A DNA stretch of 64,000 nt from Hoplostethus atlanticus. Lineage: Eukaryota; Chordata; Actinopteri; Trachichthyiformes; Trachichthyidae. A program made the translations under genes and the position numbers. This document shows positions 60,218-64,000 of this stretch, in pieces. Position 1 is the stretch's first letter. Every line of letters starts with the position of its first letter. The stretch is from contig JAXDDX010000024.1 of assembly GCA_034670405.1 (NCBI GenBank), forward strand, positions 4,672,501 to 4,736,500, read 5' to 3'. Under the pieces are notes generated by a model. That model was not told where the DNA came from, made no database searches, and was given only the letters and a program-made list of their open reading frames with translations.

Positions 60218-61434
60218 ATTTATGCCGTTTTCCACTCTTCCTGGTCTCTCTTTGCTATCTTGATCCATCTCTGCTGCTCTGCTGGGAAAAAGGCACTTCC
60301 ACAGCCATACAACCATGTCTGTGTACACATACACACACATACACACACATTTACACACACACTGTTTGTGCGCCTAACATTGCAAAGCATTTAGTCATAC
60401 AGTATTTTCAATGAAAGAAAAATTATCTGTAGTTGTCTCCAGAACACCCTCATTTTTTACATCACTATTTACCCCATCTAAAGAATGATATTGTACCGTG
60501 TGATGTTAAATCAATAGCAGGGGGAGAATGCTGTGTGTTTACATGTACAGTGAAGGAAAAGCATGTATGAATCCCGTAGCTAGACCCCAACAGGGATGGC
60601 ATAGAGGTTTGACTTCATCTATATATAGGAACCGGTAACATTCAAGAAGAAGAAAAAAAGAAAGTGGGGGGAAAGAAGATGGGGAATATGAAACACTGAA
60701 AGAAGGAAGTGGGGAAGGAGTCAGTGAGGGCAGAAGGAGAATGAGGAGGTGGTTAATATTTCATTAGTTAATTAAAGAGCGTGCTACGTCCTGTAGGAGT
60801 GTACCGTAGCTCTAGGCTCCTCTGTGTCACTGTGGCAGGCACAGTCATCACTTACTGTACTAGCCCGTTTCCCGACGGCCTCCGCTGCACAACAAAACAC
60901 AGCATCATGTGAGGTTCAAGGTAACACGCATGTGGAAGGATGGAGAGACAGGGAGGGAGAAGTGAGGTGATCAAGGAGTGAAAGACAGCTTCTGGGTAAA
61001 TGGCGTGTGTGTGTTTGTGTGTGAGAGAGAGAGGCAGAGGTTGTTAGAAAAGAGAGTAGGTAAAAGAATATCTGATCTTGTGCGTCAGTTCTTAATTTAG
61101 CACCGCCGCTATATAAAGCATCGACGATTATAAAGGTGATATTTTTGTGTTCGTTTGTGATATGACAGTGTCACTTTAGGTCTAATAAAGATACAGATGT
61201 CTCACTGATGAATCATAGATGTCACTATTGGTGTGTGTGTGTGTGCATGTGATGTTCGACGAAATAGCTGTCAGTGCTAGCTGGTAGAGGCAGGCAACTC
61301 CCTCTCTCTCTCGCTCTACAGGTGGTGGAGTGTTTTGGCCTGTACATTTGGCTACAAATCTTATTGGAAACCATTAATTACACACCCTACTGCACACACA
61401 CACACACACATTCATACACAGATGCACATGAAAA

Positions 61435-61600
61435 GCTCTGGTTTGTTTTGCGAGTCCCCTGTGCAATAATCTCTTGCCAGGCAATCATGAATAAAGTTTT
61501 CCGCGGAGAGCAGAACAGAGCGAGACTGATGCATGTGAGCTGTGATTGATGCTTTATTGAGCCTATGAACCCAGAGGGGAACAGCAAACCTAATTCCCCT
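61435..61600. promoter_or_regulatory. Candidate conserved non-coding island in NALF1 intron 1
   Basis: Unique block including CTGTGCAATAATCTCTTGCC, CAATCATGAATAAAG and GTGATTGATGCTTTATTGAG. No coding frame. Proposed from texture and homeodomain-like cores only. Confidence 0.25.
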
Positions 61601-62878
61601 GCTCTTCTCTTCTCACAGCGAAGACCAGAGGAAAGAAACAATGAGAGCAGGGACTGAGGTCTACACGTTAATTACAAGTCTATAAGATAAACACGAGTGC
61701 ATTGTGTGTGTGTGTGTGTGTGTGTAGTGTTAGGGGTTTGATTCACACTGGAGCCAGACCATTCTAAATAAAATATTGGGGTCCAAAAGTCCTGAGTCCA
61801 CTACCAAGAACTGTTTGTTGCCATCAAAAACAAATACTTTTTTACTCAGTTGATGCTTCTTTTTATTAAAGAATACATTATTTAGAACCGATACAAATCT
61901 AAAGTTTTGGATCTTTCTAAAAGTGTGAAATTGAAATCTTGTTCACACCATTTGGTTTTCTCAAGTTGTTGTCACCATTTATTTAATTCAGATATGAACA
62001 CATGTATACACAGTGTGAATTGTTTTGGTCCTTTAACAACTAGTACCAGATATTGACTAAACTAATATGGTCCTCTGTGCGTTATTGTTGCTACTGCTAG
62101 TGCTTTAACTTTGAAGTAAAAAGTTATTTTTTTAAGTGATGTAATCTAGAATTTGACACATCATATTTGATTAGTTTTTGCTAAATGATGAAACAAAAGG
62201 ATTCTTGGTAGTTGACTTTTGTACCCCACTCTATCTCATATTTCTTCAAGCATAATGTTTGACTAAACTGCTGCTGTGAGTTATTACGGTATTGTTGCTT
62301 GACCATGGACAAGAGAAGAGACTGTTACTTACCTGATACTACCATCTTTCTCTGAGCAGGAACTCAGTGAACAAGCAGGGCTACAGTCAGTGGTTCAAGA
62401 CAAACAGTCAGAATGCATGTGCTTTTCATCAGGATCATCATCAATAAACAAGCAGGACACCGGAGAAGGTGCACAGTGTGATTTTACTATGTTCCTTTGT
62501 GTAGTTGCAGTCAAATAGATGGTTTTCTGGGAGAGGTTTGAGGAGACAACACGTCTTCGTGAGCTGGTTGTATCTTTGATCTGTGAAACAATGTCCTGTC
62601 AGTCTAGGCCATCGGTGTTTGTCTCTACCTGCCGTCTTTCACAGAACAGAATTTGTTTTCACACTGGAAAATTAGCATGCTAGCTTTCACCCTCACATCA
62701 GGGTGTTGTTGCTGCTGTTTTTAGTAGCTTTCACTCCTACACTCCCGCTTCTAGCCAGCAGTGATTCAGGACTACTAATTGTCTTTGTGGCATTCAGGAA
62801 TCCTGAGGGGCATCAGAAAATAATCCTGGGTGATAACTCACGTTCCTACTTTCTGTGAGATGAGTTGCTTGTAGGTAC

Positions 62879-62880
<2 letters not shown>

Positions 62881-62932
<52 letters not shown>
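62881..62932. repeat. (TG)n microsatellite
   Basis: About 26 TG units; a second, interrupted TG/CG tract follows at 63020-63077. Confidence 0.97.
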
Positions 62933-62933
<1 letters not shown>

Positions 62934-63431
62934 ATGTCTACAGTATGTGTGTCCATTGACCCAATTTCCCCACAGGAATCAATTTCATCTTATCTTATCT
63001 TATACAAGTGTGTGCATGCCTGTATGTGTGTGTGCGCGCGTGTGTGTGTGTGTGTGTGTGTGTGCGTGTGTGTGTGGTGGTGAATGTGGTAGTGTACCTG
63101 GGCTGATTCCCAGTGCTGGAGTAGATAGTGATGACCTGGCAGTAGTGTTACTTGGCTGGGAGGAGGCCGCTGGCCCTGTCCAGCCCTCTACTGTACTGAT
63201 TACTGACTCCTGGCACACCAACCCAAGCTATAGGCCAGGGCAGCGTCAACCCATAATCACTATTGATTACTGATAATCCACTTAAGAGAAGGAAAACGGC
63301 TTTGTTTTGGCAAAGAGGGGCAGATGGCAGCATTTAGATTAGCATTTTTGCAATTCTGCTGAAGCACTCTGAGACAGAGAGGAATCACAATGTATTCAGA
63401 TGTGTAAAGCAAGTGAGATTGTATTATTTCT

Positions 63432-63468
<37 letters not shown>

Positions 63469-63582
63469 ATTCTTTGCGTATGCATTTATTCAAGGCTTGG
63501 CAGGCCTATGATAATGAAATGTGTGATTTATCAACATGTTAAATAACTCCTCCGACAGACCGCCGTAGACAAGGATCAGATG

Positions 63583-63585
<3 letters not shown>

Positions 63586-63614
<29 letters not shown>
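63586..63614. repeat. (GA)n microsatellite
   Basis: About 14 GA units at the start of a purine-rich stretch that runs to about 63760. Confidence 0.96.
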
Positions 63615-63621
<7 letters not shown>

Positions 63622-64000
63622 AGCGGAGAGAAGAAACAGGGAAAGGAAAGAGAAAAGAAAAAAGGACAAAGGATGGATAGGTTAAGAAAAGCAGCCCCAG
63701 TAAATCTGCTATGGGAGGTAGAGAGAGGAATGGAGAGACAGGGGGAAGAAGACAGGCAGCGGTGTATGAGGCACAACTGAGTTAAGGCATTAGGACGCTG
63801 ATGTTTTGGCACAACCTCTGGAATGACATGGGGGCACAAACTGGAACAGAAGTGCAATCACTGAATACTAAGCAAACCAAATGAAATCCAAAGGAAATAT
63901 GATGTCAAACAGCAGAACAAAGTGAGAAACTCTATCAACAGGTGGAACAAAAAGGGAATGTCAGGGTATTACATGAGCCAGGATGCTCACTGAACATGAC

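Larger units (their letters stand above)
43546..64000 (+). other. Start of NALF1 intron 1
   Basis: From the exon 1 donor to the end of the window I find no frame resembling NALF1 exon 2, so the whole stretch is read as intron. It contains many microsatellites, a Tc1-like remnant, an L2-type tail, a jockey-type reverse transcriptase fragment, a SINE, a hairpin-bearing repeat, and unique islands at about 45.46-45.67, 57.11-57.34, 59.96-60.12 and 61.44-61.60 kb. A very long intron 1 is usual for this gene. Confidence 0.75.

Noticed and set aside
43546-64000. Possible NALF1 exon 2
   Set aside because: No frame resembling the conserved VYKAWLCSQYF region; best read as intron.

Overview
This window is nuclear DNA from a vertebrate, almost certainly a teleost fish. 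The genes have introns with GT/AG borders, (AC)n and (AG)n microsatellites are very dense, and the repeats are of fish type: L2-type LINE tails, a tRNA-derived SINE, a jockey-superfamily reverse transcriptase fragment and a Tc1-like remnant. Species cannot be named from the sequence. There is no sign of bacterial, organellar or viral origin, and no CRISPR array, rRNA gene or convincing tRNA gene was seen.

Three protein-coding genes can be read with confidence. TNFSF13B (BAFF), six exons on the minus strand, lies at 20207-17904 and encodes 277 residues. ABHD13, one coding exon on the minus strand, lies at 24367-23312 and encodes 351 residues. The first coding exon of NALF1 (FAM155A) lies on the plus strand at 42862-43545 and encodes residues 1-228. 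These genes are neighbours in other vertebrates (human 13q33: FAM155A-LIG4-ABHD13-TNFSF13B-MYO16). Their order and relative orientation are kept, but LIG4, which normally sits head-to-head with ABHD13, is absent from the 18 kb between ABHD13 and NALF1.

Layout: 1-17283 is intergenic and full of microsatellites, with one SINE and some unique islands that look like conserved non-coding elements. 17284-20500 is TNFSF13B. 20900-23311 is probably the long 3' UTR of ABHD13. 23312-26050 is ABHD13 with a probable non-coding first exon. 26050-42300 is intergenic, with an L2-type LINE 3' end near 29 kb and several enhancer-like islands. 42300-43545 is the GC-rich 5' region and exon 1 of NALF1. 43546-64000 is the start of NALF1 intron 1, with transposon relics (Tc1-like at 46 kb, reverse transcriptase at 55.5-56.3 kb, SINE at 56.4 kb, L2-type tail at 50.2 kb) and further unique islands.

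The genes are unrelated in function: a B-cell survival cytokine, a membrane alpha/beta hydrolase and an NALCN channel subunit. They are an ancient synteny block, not an operon or pathway. I found no convincing new biological system. The points most worth following up are the missing LIG4, an upstream ORF whose stop codon overlaps the NALF1 start, Z-DNA-prone tracts on both sides of NALF1 exon 1, RFX X-box palindromes, and the microsatellite-poor gene block.
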